From Extensimonas soli (GTDB taxonomy: Bacteria > Pseudomonadota > Gammaproteobacteria > Burkholderiales > Burkholderiaceae_C), in NCBI RefSeq assembly GCF_029211265.1, contig NZ_JARGEL010000031.1, positions 110,860 to 174,859 on the forward strand: a stretch of DNA of 64,000 nucleotides. The letters run 5' to 3'. A model generated the notes under the pieces. That model was not told the DNA's origin and did no database searches. It saw nothing but the letters and a program-made list of their open reading frames with translations. Position 1 is the first letter of the stretch; each line of letters opens with the position of its first letter. Positions 28,352 through 39,435 of this stretch are shown one piece after another. Both the position numbers and the translations under genes were made by a program.

Positions 28352-30400
28352 ATGTTCAAAAAAATCCTCATCGCCAACCGCGGCGAAATCGCTTGCCGTG
28401 TGATTGCCACGGCCCAAAAAATGGGCATCGCCACCGTCGCGGTGTATTCCGACGCCGACAAGGACGCGCGCCATGTCAAGCTCGCCGACGAGGCCGTGCA
28501 CATCGGCCCGCCGCCCAGCCGCGAGAGCTATCTGCGCGGCGACAAGATCATCGCCGCGGCCAAGCAGACCGGCGCACAGGCCATCCATCCGGGCTACGGC
28601 TTTTTGAGCGAAAACGAGGCTTTCGCGAAGCAGGTCGAGGACGAGGGCCTCACCTTCATCGGCCCCAAGCACGCGGCCATCGCGGCCATGGGCGACAAGA
28701 TTGCGTCCAAGAAGCTGGCCCATGAGGCCAAGGTCAACACCATCCCCGGCTTCAACGAGCCCATCGCCGGCCCCGAGCAGGCGGTGGAGATCGCGCGGCA
28801 GATCGGCTACCCCGTGATGATCAAGGCGAGCGCGGGCGGCGGCGGCAAGGGATTGCGCGTCGCGTTCAACGACAAAGAGGCCTTCGACGGCTTTGCAAGC
28901 TGCCAGAACGAGGCGCGTAACAGCTTTGGCGACGACCGCATCTTCATCGAAAAGTTTGTCGAGCAGCCGCGCCACATCGAAATCCAGGTGCTCGGCGACG
29001 CCTTCGGCAACGTGGTTTATCTGAACGAGCGCGAATGCTCGATCCAGCGCCGCCACCAGAAGGTCATCGAAGAAGCGCCATCGCCCTTCATCAGCGAGGT
29101 CACGCGCAAAGCCATGGGCGAGCAGGCCGTGGCGCTGGCCAAGGCCGTGGGCTACCAGAGCGCGGGCACGGTGGAGTTCGTGGTCGGCAAGAACCAGGAC
29201 TTTTACTTCCTCGAGATGAACACGCGCTTGCAGGTCGAGCACCCGGTGACCGAGTGCATCACGGGGCTGGACCTGGTCGAGCAGATGATCCGCATCGCCG
29301 CGGGCGAAAGGCTCGGCTTCACGCAGGCCGAGGTCCAGCGCGAGGGCTGGGCGATCGAGTGCCGCATCAACGCTGAAGACCCGTTTCGCAACTTCCTGCC
29401 GAGCACGGGGCGGCTGGTGCGTTTTCAGCCGCCCGAGCAGACCATGTTCCAGGCCGACACGAGCCAGCGCTACGGCGTGCGCGTCGATACGGGCGTCTAT
29501 GAGGGCGGCGAAATCCCGATGTATTACGACTCGATGATCGCCAAGCTCATCGTGCACGGCAGCGACCGGCAGGACGCCATCGCCAAGATGCGCGAGGCGC
29601 TCAATGGCTTCGTGATCCGCGGCATCCACAGCAACATCCCGTTCCAGGCGGCGCTGCTTGCGCACCCCAAATTCATCAGCGGCGATTTCAACACCGGCTT
29701 CATCGCGGAGCACTATGCGCAGGGTTTCCGCGCCGAGGACGTGCCGCACGAAGACTCGCTGTTCCTCATCGCGCTCGCGGCCTACATGAACCGGCGCTAC
29801 CGCGCGCGCGCTTCGGGCATCAGCGGGCAGCTCGAAGGGCACGAGGTCAAGGTCGGCGAGCAGTTCGCAGTGGTCGTGCTCGGCGCGCAGGGCGAGCACC
29901 AGCGCCACGATGTCGCCGTCACCGATTTCGAGGACAAATCAGGCTCCAGCGTAGTTACAGTGGGCGTAAACAGCTACCACATATGTAGCAAAGCGACGCT
30001 GGGCCAGATTCGCGTGCAAGGCCAGTGCAATGGCAAACCATTCACCGCGCAGGTCGAGCGCGGCACGCCCAAGAACCCGCTGGCATTGCGCGTCGCGCAC
30101 AATGGCACGCAGATCGACGCGCTGGTGCTGTCGCCGCTGGGTGCGCGCCTGTACCAGCTCATGCCCTACAAGGCGCCGCCGGACATGTCCAAATACCTGC
30201 TTTCGCCCATGCCAGGGCTGCTGGTGGATATGGCCGTGGAGCCGGGGCAGAAGGTCGAGGCCGGTGAAAAGCTCGCCGCGATCGAGGCCATGAAAATGGA
30301 AAACATCCTGTTCGCGGCGCGCGACGGCGTCGTGGGCAAAATCCACGCACAAAAAGGCGAATCCCTCGCCGTGGACCAAATCATTCTGGAGTTTGCCTGA
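28352..30400 (+). CDS. pccA: Propionyl/acetyl-CoA carboxylase alpha chain (biotin carboxylase + BCCP)
   Basis: A 682-residue chain. The biotin carboxylase part (1-450) begins [15 protein letters not shown] and includes the ATP-grasp loop [12 protein letters not shown] and [15 protein letters not shown] middle BT domain and a C-terminal biotinyl domain with K648 in EAMKME follow. It carboxylates biotin and hands the group to PccB. Bases 29937-29995 in the BT region use unusual AT-rich codons ([19 protein letters not shown]) and resemble a decayed family repeat. The stop shares one base with the bioB start. Confidence 0.95.
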   Translation: MFKKILIANRGEIACRVIATAQKMGIATVAVYSDADKDARHVKLADEAVHIGPPPSRESYLRGDKIIAAAKQTGAQAIHPGYGFLSENEAFAKQVEDEGLTFIGPKHAAIAAMGDKIASKKLAHEAKVNTIPGFNEPIAGPEQAVEIARQIGYPVMIKASAGGGGKGLRVAFNDKEAFDGFASCQNEARNSFGDDRIFIEKFVEQPRHIEIQVLGDAFGNVVYLNERECSIQRRHQKVIEEAPSPFISEVTRKAMGEQAVALAKAVGYQSAGTVEFVVGKNQDFYFLEMNTRLQVEHPVTECITGLDLVEQMIRIAAGERLGFTQAEVQREGWAIECRINAEDPFRNFLPSTGRLVRFQPPEQTMFQADTSQRYGVRVDTGVYEGGEIPMYYDSMIAKLIVHGSDRQDAIAKMREALNGFVIRGIHSNIPFQAALLAHPKFISGDFNTGFIAEHYAQGFRAEDVPHEDSLFLIALAAYMNRRYRARASGISGQLEGHEVKVGEQFAVVVLGAQGEHQRHDVAVTDFEDKSGSSVVTVGVNSYHICSKATLGQIRVQGQCNGKPFTAQVERGTPKNPLALRVAHNGTQIDALVLSPLGARLYQLMPYKAPPDMSKYLLSPMPGLLVDMAVEPGQKVEAGEKLAAIEAMKMENILFAARDGVVGKIHAQKGESLAVDQIILEFA

Positions 30401-31467
30401 TGAACACCGCCGCCGAACAAACCATCACCGTGCATCGCGCTTCTGTCAACGCGGCACAGCCTGCGCCGTCCAGCGGCCGCTGGACGGTCGAAGCCATCCA
30501 GGAACTGCTCGACAAGCCCTTGCTCGATCTGGTCTATGAGGCCCAGACCGTGCACCGCCAGCACTGGCCCGCGGGCGACATCGAACTCGCCACGCTGCTC
30601 TCGGTAAAAACCGGCGGCTGCCCGGAAAACTGCGGCTACTGCCCGCAGTCGGCCGAATTCGACACCGGCGTCAAGGCGCAAAAGCTCATGGAAGTCGATG
30701 AAGTCGTGCACGCCGCGCAAGCCGCCAAGGATGCCGGGGCCACGCGCTTTTGCATGGGCGCGGCCTGGCGCGCGCCCAAAGACCGCGACATCGAAAAAAT
30801 GAGCGAACTCATCAGCGCCGTCAAGGACCTGGGCCTGCAGACCTGCGCCACGCTGGGCATGCTCGAGGCGCACCAGGCGCAGGCGCTGCGCGACGCGGGG
30901 CTGGACTACTACAACCACAATCTCGACACCGCGCCCGAGTATTACACCGACGTGGTGAGCACGCGCGCTTACCAGGACCGGCTCGACACGCTGCGCAACG
31001 TGCGCGCGGCGGGCATCAGCGTGTGCTGCGGCGGCATCGTGGGCATGGGCGAGGCGCCCGTGCACCGCGCGGGCCTGATCGCGCAGCTTGCGAACCTCGA
31101 CCCTTACCCCGAATCGGTGCCCATCAACAGCCTGGTGCGCGTGCCCGGCACACCGCTGGCCGACAGCGATCCGATCGACCCGTTCGACTTCGTGCGCGTG
31201 ATCGCCGTGGCGCGCATCACCATGCCCAAAGCGCGCGTGCGCCTCTCGGCCGGGCGCCAGCAGCTCGGCGAGGCCGTGCAGGCGCTGTGCTTCATGGCCG
31301 GCGCGAATTCGATCTTTTATGGCGAAAAGCTGCTTGTCACGGGCAACCCCGACACCGAGGCCGACGAGCAGCTGCTCGCCAAGCTGGGGCTGCGCGGCCA
31401 CCGCACCACGAGCACCGAAGCGCATGACCTGCACCACCACCATCACAGCGAAGGAGCTTGCGCATGA
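30400..31467 (+). CDS. bioB: Biotin synthase, radical SAM
   Basis: BioB inserts sulfur into dethiobiotin. The 355-residue protein has the radical-SAM cluster C74/C78/C81 ([11 protein letters not shown]), the YYNHNLDT and GIVGMGE motifs, and arginine/cysteine residues of the [2Fe-2S] site further on. The C-terminal tail is His-rich ([10 protein letters not shown]). It overlaps pccA by one base and the next gene by four (ATGA), tying biotin formation to a biotin-dependent carboxylase. No other bio genes are visible. Confidence 0.96.
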   Translation: MNTAAEQTITVHRASVNAAQPAPSSGRWTVEAIQELLDKPLLDLVYEAQTVHRQHWPAGDIELATLLSVKTGGCPENCGYCPQSAEFDTGVKAQKLMEVDEVVHAAQAAKDAGATRFCMGAAWRAPKDRDIEKMSELISAVKDLGLQTCATLGMLEAHQAQALRDAGLDYYNHNLDTAPEYYTDVVSTRAYQDRLDTLRNVRAAGISVCCGGIVGMGEAPVHRAGLIAQLANLDPYPESVPINSLVRVPGTPLADSDPIDPFDFVRVIAVARITMPKARVRLSAGRQQLGEAVQALCFMAGANSIFYGEKLLVTGNPDTEADEQLLAKLGLRGHRTTSTEAHDLHHHHHSEGACA

Positions 31468-31955
31468 GCGAGGCCAAGACGAGCGCAGCAGCGCAGCAGC
31501 GCCCCTTCAAGGTGCTGGGCATACAGCAGATCGCGATTGGCGGCACCGACAAGCAGCGCATGAAGCGGCTGTGGGTGGACATGTTGGGCCTCACGCAGAC
31601 CGGCACCTTCCAGAGCGAGCGCGAAAACGTCGATGAGGACATCCTCGCCATGGGCCGTGGCGCCTACAAGGTCGAGGTGGACATCATGCAGCCGCTCGAC
31701 ATCGACAAAAAGCCCGCCGTGCACACCACGCCGCTCAACCACATCGGTGTGTGGATAGACGACCTGCCCAAGGCCGTCGAGTGGCTCACGGCGCAGGGCG
31801 TGCGCTTTGCGCCGGGCGGCATCCGCAAGGGCGCCGCTGGTTACGACATCTGCTTTTTGCACCCCAAGAGCAACGAGGAATTCCCCATTGCGGGCGAAGG
31901 CGTGCTGATCGAACTCGTGCAGGCACCGCCAGAGGTCATTGCGGCGCTGGGCTGA
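31464..31955 (+). CDS. VOC-superfamily protein, probable methylmalonyl-CoA epimerase
   Basis: A 163-residue glyoxalase-fold protein. The second half ([36 protein letters not shown]) closely follows methylmalonyl-CoA epimerases, with H93 and E150 as likely metal ligands. The first ligand, usually His, appears to be Q22 (IQQIAIG). Epimerase would join D-methylmalonyl-CoA made by PccAB to the L-form used by the mutase, and it is the only missing step in this cluster. Alternatives are other VOC lyases. AAGGAG at 31451-31456. Confidence 0.65.
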   Translation: MSEAKTSAAAQQRPFKVLGIQQIAIGGTDKQRMKRLWVDMLGLTQTGTFQSERENVDEDILAMGRGAYKVEVDIMQPLDIDKKPAVHTTPLNHIGVWIDDLPKAVEWLTAQGVRFAPGGIRKGAAGYDICFLHPKSNEEFPIAGEGVLIELVQAPPEVIAALG

Positions 31956-31971
31956 ATCTCGATAGTCCTAA

Positions 31972-32018
31972 AAAAATAGCTGCCAGCGCTTGATGATCAA
32001 GCGCTGGCAGCTATTTTT
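31972..32018. terminator. Perfect 47-bp palindrome, bidirectional terminator
   Basis: A 23-bp perfect stem, AAAAATAGCTGCCAGCGCTTGAT-type arms around a single G, lies between two convergent genes. With A and T tracts at both ends it would terminate transcription on both strands. It is the best copy in this window of a repeat typical of Comamonadaceae; a 19-base arm recurs at 7236-7254. Confidence 0.85.
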
Positions 32019-32036
32019 ATCTGCAAAAAGCAGGTT

Positions 32037-32234
32037 TCAGGACTTCTTGTCCATCGGGCAGGTGTTCATGCCCAGCAAGGTGTAGAGCGGACAGAATCTG
32101 AACGAGCCGGTGAGCAGCGGCACCACGCCAAGCCAGCCCCACCAGCCCACCGTGCCCGTGGCGGCCAATAGGATCAATACCAGACCAACGACGATGCGCA
32201 GGATGCGATCGATTCCCCCGACATTGACTTTCAT
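32037..32234 (-). CDS. DUF2892 (YgaP-like) inner-membrane protein
   Basis: A 65-residue protein with two hydrophobic helices (LRIVVGLVLILLAATG; GWLGVVPLLTGSF) and the family ending CPLYTLLGMNTCPM. The start at 32234 has a perfect AGGAGG. DUF2892 domains are often joined to rhodanese domains, and this gene ends the sulfur/RND operon. The pair of Cys near the C-terminus could handle persulfide, but that is inference. Confidence 0.88.
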   Translation of the reverse strand: MKVNVGGIDRILRIVVGLVLILLAATGTVGWWGWLGVVPLLTGSFRFCPLYTLLGMNTCPMDKKS

Positions 32235-32352
32235 GCTTTCCTCCTGGGTATTTGGATGCTTGGATGCTTTGAGGGCCACCTTGCCAAACACGGGCAAGAC
32301 GGGGAGGGCGGCAGGGCGCAGCATCTCGGGGAACGCCCTGCCGCCGGGTGCG

Positions 32353-32799
32353 CTATTTGAGGCGTTGCCCCGTCGAGTCAAACACTTGCAGCTCGATGGG
32401 GATGCCCTGGCCCACGCTCTGAGTCACGGTGCAAAAAGCCTCAAACTGGCCTAGCACACGGTCGAGGTGCTCGAGCTGGCCCGCGGGCACGCCCAGGTGC
32501 ATGACGGCCGTCATGTTCAGCACGCGCACACGGCCTTCGGCGTTGCGCCCGACCTCTGCCGTCACGCTGGACCGAAGCGGTTCGGGGTTTTGTTTGAACT
32601 TGCGCAGTGCAAACAGCAGCGAATCCGTCAAACAATTGCCCACGGCCGCGCACAGCAGTTGCACCGGCGTGGGCCCCAGACCCGTGCCCAGCGGCGGTGG
32701 CTCGTCGGTGGTGAGGCCTGCAATGCCGGGGCCGAAATCGACATCGAGGCGGTAGTCATGCTGTTGCTTTAGTTCGACGGTGACGATTTTTTCGCTCAT
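32353..32799 (-). CDS. OsmC/Ohr-family protein
   Basis: A 148-residue protein with the two family cysteines, C56 (AAVGNCLTDSLL) and C123 (FEAFCTVTQSV), which reduce organic hydroperoxides in OsmC/Ohr enzymes. Related YhfA-like members occur with sulfur genes and may act on persulfides. It lies 82 bases after the rhodanese gene, same strand. Confidence 0.88.
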   Translation of the reverse strand: MSEKIVTVELKQQHDYRLDVDFGPGIAGLTTDEPPPLGTGLGPTPVQLLCAAVGNCLTDSLLFALRKFKQNPEPLRSSVTAEVGRNAEGRVRVLNMTAVMHLGVPAGQLEHLDRVLGQFEAFCTVTQSVGQGIPIELQVFDSTGQRLK

Positions 32800-32881
32800 G
32801 GAGATCTCCTGGTTTGTTGTTCGTTTGTTGGCAGAGGGCGCTTCTTCTGCCCGGTTACAGCTCTACCTCGTTCCGCCGCGC

Positions 32882-33211
32882 TCAACCCCGCTCGATGGGC
32901 CTTTGCAATTGCAGCGCCACGTTCGCCGCCGAGCCACCGTTGATGGCCTGCCGGTAGCCGAGCTGGCGCATGGCGTCGCAAGCCATGCCCGAGCGCGCGC
33001 CCGAGACGCAATACAGCACGATGGGCGCATCCTTGTCGGGTGCGACCTGGGCGATGTCCTGCATGAAGCGCTCGAGCGGCAGGTTGATGGCGCCGCGCAC
33101 ATGGCCAGCCGCGTATTCGCCGGGCGAGCGCACGTCGAGCAGCACCAGGCGCTCGAGCCCCGGGGCGTCGGGGCGGTCTTCGTCAGCAGGCGCGGAAGGG
33201 GTAGGGCTCAT
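32882..33211 (-). CDS. Single-domain rhodanese (sulfurtransferase)
   Basis: A 109-residue rhodanese with the signature LLDVRSPGEYAAGHVRGAINLP and catalytic C68 in the loop CVSGARSGMA. It transfers sulfane sulfur between thiol acceptors. Its start is 36 bases after the SQR-like gene stop, so the product could accept polysulfide or persulfide made by that enzyme. Confidence 0.92.
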   Translation of the reverse strand: MSPTPSAPADEDRPDAPGLERLVLLDVRSPGEYAAGHVRGAINLPLERFMQDIAQVAPDKDAPIVLYCVSGARSGMACDAMRQLGYRQAINGGSAANVALQLQRPIERG

Positions 33212-33247
33212 GGGGCTGGTTCCTGAATTTTCCTGAGAAAGGTGCAG

Positions 33248-34552
<1,305 letters not shown>

Positions 34553-35929
34553 TCAGTGCTGCAGCAGTGCATTCACGCTCTGCAGCTGGGCTTCGTCGAG
34601 CTGGCCCGCCAAGGCTTGCAGGCGCAGCCGATTTTGCAATGTTTCTGTGCGCGCTTGCAGCAATGCCAGGCGGGCGGCGTCGGCGTCGTTTTCGGCGTTC
34701 AGCAAGTCCAGCGTGGTGCGGTCGCCGACTTCGCGCCCGAGCCGCGTGGCGGCCAGGCGCGCCTCGCTCGCGGTGACGGCGTCGGCCAGCGCGGCCACGC
34801 GCGCCTGCGCGGTCTGCAGGGCCAGCCAGGCCGCGCGCGTCTGTTGGCTGATTTGCTGGCGCGTGAGCTCGACCTCGGCACGCGCCTGGTCTTCGCGGCG
34901 CAAGGCTTCTTCGAGCTTGGCGCTGCGCATGCCGCCCGTGTAGAGCGGTACGTTGAGCTGCAGCCCGATCATGTGCTGCTTTTGTGTGGTGCTGCCCGAG
35001 CCAAAGTTGCCATCGCCTTGCAAACGGTCGCGCCCGGCCTGCGCGACCAGGTCCAGCGTGGGCGAGGAAGCGGCGCTGAACTTTTTGACCTCTTGCTGCG
35101 CCGCCTGCGCCTGTGCCTGCTGCTGGCGCAACTGCGGGTTGTTGGCCAGCGCGAGGGCAATCCACGTGTCCAGCGGCTGCAGGGCAGGGGGGGCGACCTC
35201 GGCGGCGGGCGGCAGCACCTGCAGCGCGTCGGGCGCGAGGCCCGTAGCGTCGGCAAGCGCATTGCGCGCGAGCTGCCATTCGCTTTCGGCGGCGAGCACC
35301 TGTGCCTGCAGGCTGCGTGCGCGCGCCGTGGCTTCGTGCGTGTCGGTGATGGGGGTGTCGCCGAGCGCGTAGCGCTCCTTGGCCTCGGCCAGCGCATGCT
35401 CGACGGCGGCTTGCTGCTGGCGCAGCAGGGCGAGCTTGCGCTCGGCCAGCACGAGGTCGAAATACCGCTGCACGGTGCGCAGCATCAGGTCCTGCTGCGC
35501 GGCTTGCCAGCCGATCTCGGCGGCGGACGCGGCGATGTCGAGCTGCGCGCTCTGGGCGCTGCGCTCGCCGTGGATCAAGGGCTGGCGCGCGTTCACGGCC
35601 CATTGCGTGGCCGTGCCGCTGTGCACCGAGGTGCCGAACGCCACGCCGTTCGAGGTGCCCATACCCGGCGCCGAAAACTGCGCGCCGCGGATGTCGGTGT
35701 CGGCCGTGCGTTGCCCGACGCCACCGCTGAAGCCCAGGTTCGGGCGCCAGAGCGCGCGCGCCTGCTCGCGCTGCGTGGCGCCTGCAGCGCGCGCCGCTTC
35801 GGCCACGGCCATTTGCGGATCGTGCGCGCGCGCGGCCTGCCAGACTTGCAGCAAATCGGCCGCCTGCGCGCCCGCGACGCAGAACGCCAGCAGGGCGGCG
35901 GCTGGCAGTGCCTTCATGCGCATGCGCAT
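34553..35929 (-). CDS. TolC-family outer-membrane efflux channel
   Basis: A 458-residue protein with signal peptide (ALPAAALLAFCVAGAQA) and two homologous OEP repeats rich in long amphipathic helices (for example RTVQRYFDLVLAERKLALL and LNVPLYTGGMRSAKLEEAL). The GDRTTLDLLNAENDA motif is typical of TolC. It would form the outer-membrane duct for the RND pump encoded upstream in the same operon. Confidence 0.92.
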   Translation of the reverse strand: MRMRMKALPAAALLAFCVAGAQAADLLQVWQAARAHDPQMAVAEAARAAGATQREQARALWRPNLGFSGGVGQRTADTDIRGAQFSAPGMGTSNGVAFGTSVHSGTATQWAVNARQPLIHGERSAQSAQLDIAASAAEIGWQAAQQDLMLRTVQRYFDLVLAERKLALLRQQQAAVEHALAEAKERYALGDTPITDTHEATARARSLQAQVLAAESEWQLARNALADATGLAPDALQVLPPAAEVAPPALQPLDTWIALALANNPQLRQQQAQAQAAQQEVKKFSAASSPTLDLVAQAGRDRLQGDGNFGSGSTTQKQHMIGLQLNVPLYTGGMRSAKLEEALRREDQARAEVELTRQQISQQTRAAWLALQTAQARVAALADAVTASEARLAATRLGREVGDRTTLDLLNAENDADAARLALLQARTETLQNRLRLQALAGQLDEAQLQSVNALLQH

Positions 35930-35936
35930 CTCCCGC

Positions 35937-36146
35937 TCAGCAGCCGCCCTGGATGCCGAGCTTGCGCAGGATGGATTCCATCAGGCACCACTTGGTGAAC
36001 CCGCTTTGCAGCAGGTTGAGCCCGACGAAGGCCGTGAATGCAAGCCACCACTGGCTCACGAAAATCGGGCTGCCCGGAATGCCGAGCGCCAGGGAAAGCA
36101 GAGTGAATGTGCCCGCGATCACGCGCACGAGTTGCCAGCTGGTCAT
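35937..36146 (-). CDS. DUF2892-family small membrane protein
   Basis: A 69-residue protein with two transmembrane helices (VRVIAGTFTLLSLALG; WWLAFTAFVGLNLLQSGF) and ending CLMESILRKLGIQGGC. Its ATG overlaps the RND permease stop by four bases, so it is made together with the pump. This placement between permease and channel genes suggests a small pump-associated subunit. Confidence 0.8.
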   Translation of the reverse strand: MTSWQLVRVIAGTFTLLSLALGIPGSPIFVSQWWLAFTAFVGLNLLQSGFTKWCLMESILRKLGIQGGC

Positions 36147-39100
36147 GAGGATGCTCCTTCAAAGTGAGTGGTTGAGGCTGGATTCGCCTTGGCTTTGCGG
36201 TGATACGCCATGTAATACAGGGTCGGTATCACCACCAGCGTCAGCAGGGTGGAAACGAAGATGCCGAAGATCAGCGAGATCGCCAGCCCGTTGAAGATCG
36301 GGTCGTCGAGGATGAAAAACGCGCCGATCATCGCGGCGAGCGCGGTCAGCAAAATGGGCTGCGCGCGGATGATGGCCGCCTGCACGATGGCTTCCTTGAG
36401 CGGCACGCCCGCGCGCTCCTGCAGGTGGATGAAGTCCACGAGCAAAATCGAATTGCGCACGATGATGCCCGCGAGCGCGATCATGCCGATCATGCTCGTG
36501 GCCGTGAATTGCGCCCCCAGCAGCGCGTGCCCCGGCATCACGCCGATGATGGTCAGCGGAATCGGCGCCATGATGATCAGCGGCATCAGGTACGAGCCGA
36601 ACTGCGCCACCACGAGCAAATAGATCAGCACCAGGCCTACGGCGTAGGCCAGCCCCATGTCGCGGAAGGTCTCGTAGGTGATCTGCCACTCGCCGTCCCA
36701 CTTGAGCGCGTAGTCGCGCAGCGCATCGTCGGGCTGGCGGATGAAGTATTCACCCATCGGGGCGCCGCTGGGCGTGGGCAGGCGCGCGATGTCGCCGCGC
36801 ATCTTGAACATGCCGTAGAGCGGGCTGTCCACCGTGCCGGCCATGTCGCCCACGACGTAGCTCATGGGCAGCAGGTCTTTGTGATAGGCGGGCTGCTCGC
36901 GCAGCGTGTCGCTCACGGTGACCAGTTCACGCAGTGGCACGAGCTGCCCGCTGGCGTTGCGCACCGTGAGCTGCAGCAACGCGTTCAAGTCACCCTGGCG
37001 CTCGTCGGGCAGTTGCAGCGTGATCGGCGCCGGGTATTTGCTGGCGTCGTGCAAATACGTGGTGTCTGCGCCCGCGAAGCCCGCGCGCAGGGTGTCCACG
37101 ATGGCTTGCTGCGGTATGCCCAGCAACGCGGCCTTGCGCCGGTCCACGAGCAGGAGCTTGCGCGGCGCGCTCGCGATGTTGCTGTCGTCCACATCGACGA
37201 TGCCGGGCGTTTTCTCGAACACCGCGCGCACGGCGCGCGCCATGTCGCGCCGGCCCTGCGCCTCGGGGCCGTAGATTTCGGCCACGATGGGCGAGAGCAC
37301 GGGCGGGCCGGGTGGCACTTCGACCACCTTGACGTTTGCGCCCAGGCGCTTGCCGATCTGCTGCAGCGCGGGGCGCACGCGCGTCGCGATCACGTGGCTC
37401 TGGTCGCTGCGTTCGTGCTTTTCCACCAGGTTCACCTGGATGTCGCCCACCTCGCCGCCGGCGCGCTGGTAATACTGGCGCACCAGCCCGTTGAAGTTGA
37501 TCGGCGCCGCCGTGCCGGCATACGCCTGGTAGTCGGTGACCTCGGGCACGGTGGCCAGATAGGCGCCCAGCTCGTGCAGCACAGCCGCGGTCTGCTCCAC
37601 CGGCGTGCCCGCAGGCATATCGACCACCACCTGGAACTCGGACTTGTTGTCGAGCGGAAGCATCTTGAGCAGCACGAACCCGGTGATGGGCAGCGCCACC
37701 GAAACGGCGATCAGCAGCGCAACGCCGAGCCCGAGCAGGCGCCGGTTGCGCTTGCCGCTGCGCTCGTCGAGCAGCGGCGTGAAAACGCGCTCGAACACCG
37801 GCGCGAGCCGCGCCGTGAGGCGGGAGTGTGCTATATCTTTTGCTCCATTCGCTGTTCCATGCCCCGTGCCATGGTGCGCCTTCATCCACAGACGCGAGAG
37901 CCAGGGCGTGACGGCAAAGGCAATCGAAAGCGACAGCATCATGCCCATGCTCGCATTGATCGGGATCGGGCTCATGTACGGCCCCATCAGGCCCGAGACG
38001 AAGGCCATGGGCAGCAGCGCGGCGATCACCGTGAGCGTGGCGAGGATGGTCGGCCCGCCGACTTCATCGACGGCGCCGGGGATGAGTTGCACGAGCGTCT
38101 TTTCGGGGTGCAGCTGCTGGTGGCGGTGGATGTTTTCCACCACCACGATGGCGTCATCGACCAGGATGCCGATCGAGAAAATCAGCGCGAACAGCGACAC
38201 GCGGTTGAGCGTGAAGCCCCAGGCCCACGAGGCGAACAGCGTCGCGGTCAAGGTCAGCACCACGGCGGTGCCGACGATCGCGGCCTCGCGCCGCCCGAGC
38301 GCAAGAAACACCAGCACCACCACCGACACCGTGGCAAAAAGCAGCTTCTGGATCAGCTTCTGCGCCTTGTCGTTGGCCGTGGCGCCGTAGTTGCGCGTTT
38401 CGGCGACCTGCACGCCGTCGGGGATGATGGTGTTGTGCAGCTGGCCCACGCGCTGCATCACGGCGTCGGCCACGTTGATGGCGTTCTCGCCGGGCTTCTT
38501 GGTCACGGCGATGGTCACGGCCGGGTATTCGCCGCCGCCGGCTTTTTGCGCAAAGCCATACCACACGTAGCGGCTCGGGGGCAGGGGGCCGTCGCGCACC
38601 TCGGCCACGTCTTGCAGGGACACGGGTTTGCCGCCATGCACGCCCACGACGAGCTCGGCCACGTCGCGCGCCGTGCTCAAAAACGGCCCGGCTTCCACGG
38701 CCACGGCCTGGTTTGCGCTGAGCAGATCACCCACCGGCAGGCCCATATTGGCCGACAGCAGGGCCGCGCGCATATCCTGCACCGTGACGCCCGCGCCCGC
38801 CATGCGCGCCGGATCGAGGCGCACGAGCACCGCGCGCCCCGGGCCGCCCACGGTCTGCACCTCGCGCGTGCCGGGCACGCGCTTGAGCTCGACCTCCATG
38901 CTGTGCGCCACGCGCTCGAGCGCAAAAGCGCCTTGCTCCGGGTCTTTGCTGTAGAGCGTGAGCGTGACGATGGGCACGTCGTCTATGCCCTTGGGTTTGA
39001 TGATGGGGTCGAGCACGCCCAGGTCGCGCGGCAGCCAGTCGCTGTGCGTGCGCAAGGTGTCGTGCAGTCGCACGAGCGCGTCGATGCGCGCCACGCCCAC

Positions 39101-39421
39101 CTTGAACTGCACCGTGATCACCGCCAAGCCCGGACGCGAGACCGAACTCACATGCTCCACGCCCACCATTTGCGCGAGCACCTGCTCGGCCGGCGTCGCG
39201 ACCATCTGTTCCACGTCGGCCACGCCCGTCCCCGGAAAGGGGATGAGCACATTGGCCATGGTGACGTTGATCTGCGGCTCTTCCTCGCGCGGAGTGATGA
39301 GCACCGCAAAAACGCCGAGCAAAAACGCCACGAGCGCGAGCAGGGGCGTGATCTGCGCGCTCTGGAAAAGCGCAGCAATGCGACCGGAAATACCGAGCGA
39401 GGAGGGGGTTTCAGTGCTCAT
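36143..39421 (-). CDS. RND efflux permease, HAE-type
   Basis: A 1092-residue inner-membrane proton/drug antiporter with the usual duplicated six-plus-six helices and two large periplasmic loops. TM4 has the two aspartates of the proton relay (GILVDDAIVVVENIHRH), which places it with AcrB-like rather than heavy-metal pumps. In TM10 the lysine of AcrB is an arginine (GIIVRNSILLVDF). The substrate is unknown; linkage to SQR and rhodanese suggests a sulfur-containing or toxic metabolite. It starts 14 bases after the adaptor stop. Confidence 0.92.
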   Translation of the reverse strand: MSTETPSSLGISGRIAALFQSAQITPLLALVAFLLGVFAVLITPREEEPQINVTMANVLIPFPGTGVADVEQMVATPAEQVLAQMVGVEHVSSVSRPGLAVITVQFKVGVARIDALVRLHDTLRTHSDWLPRDLGVLDPIIKPKGIDDVPIVTLTLYSKDPEQGAFALERVAHSMEVELKRVPGTREVQTVGGPGRAVLVRLDPARMAGAGVTVQDMRAALLSANMGLPVGDLLSANQAVAVEAGPFLSTARDVAELVVGVHGGKPVSLQDVAEVRDGPLPPSRYVWYGFAQKAGGGEYPAVTIAVTKKPGENAINVADAVMQRVGQLHNTIIPDGVQVAETRNYGATANDKAQKLIQKLLFATVSVVVLVFLALGRREAAIVGTAVVLTLTATLFASWAWGFTLNRVSLFALIFSIGILVDDAIVVVENIHRHQQLHPEKTLVQLIPGAVDEVGGPTILATLTVIAALLPMAFVSGLMGPYMSPIPINASMGMMLSLSIAFAVTPWLSRLWMKAHHGTGHGTANGAKDIAHSRLTARLAPVFERVFTPLLDERSGKRNRRLLGLGVALLIAVSVALPITGFVLLKMLPLDNKSEFQVVVDMPAGTPVEQTAAVLHELGAYLATVPEVTDYQAYAGTAAPINFNGLVRQYYQRAGGEVGDIQVNLVEKHERSDQSHVIATRVRPALQQIGKRLGANVKVVEVPPGPPVLSPIVAEIYGPEAQGRRDMARAVRAVFEKTPGIVDVDDSNIASAPRKLLLVDRRKAALLGIPQQAIVDTLRAGFAGADTTYLHDASKYPAPITLQLPDERQGDLNALLQLTVRNASGQLVPLRELVTVSDTLREQPAYHKDLLPMSYVVGDMAGTVDSPLYGMFKMRGDIARLPTPSGAPMGEYFIRQPDDALRDYALKWDGEWQITYETFRDMGLAYAVGLVLIYLLVVAQFGSYLMPLIIMAPIPLTIIGVMPGHALLGAQFTATSMIGMIALAGIIVRNSILLVDFIHLQERAGVPLKEAIVQAAIIRAQPILLTALAAMIGAFFILDDPIFNGLAISLIFGIFVSTLLTLVVIPTLYYMAYHRKAKANPASTTHFEGASS

Positions 39422-39435
39422 GTCGGCGCACCCTT

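Noticed and set aside
31972-32018. Integron attC site or att site
   Set aside because: The palindrome is perfect, lacks attC-type boxes and bulges, and recurs as a dispersed repeat at 7236-7254.
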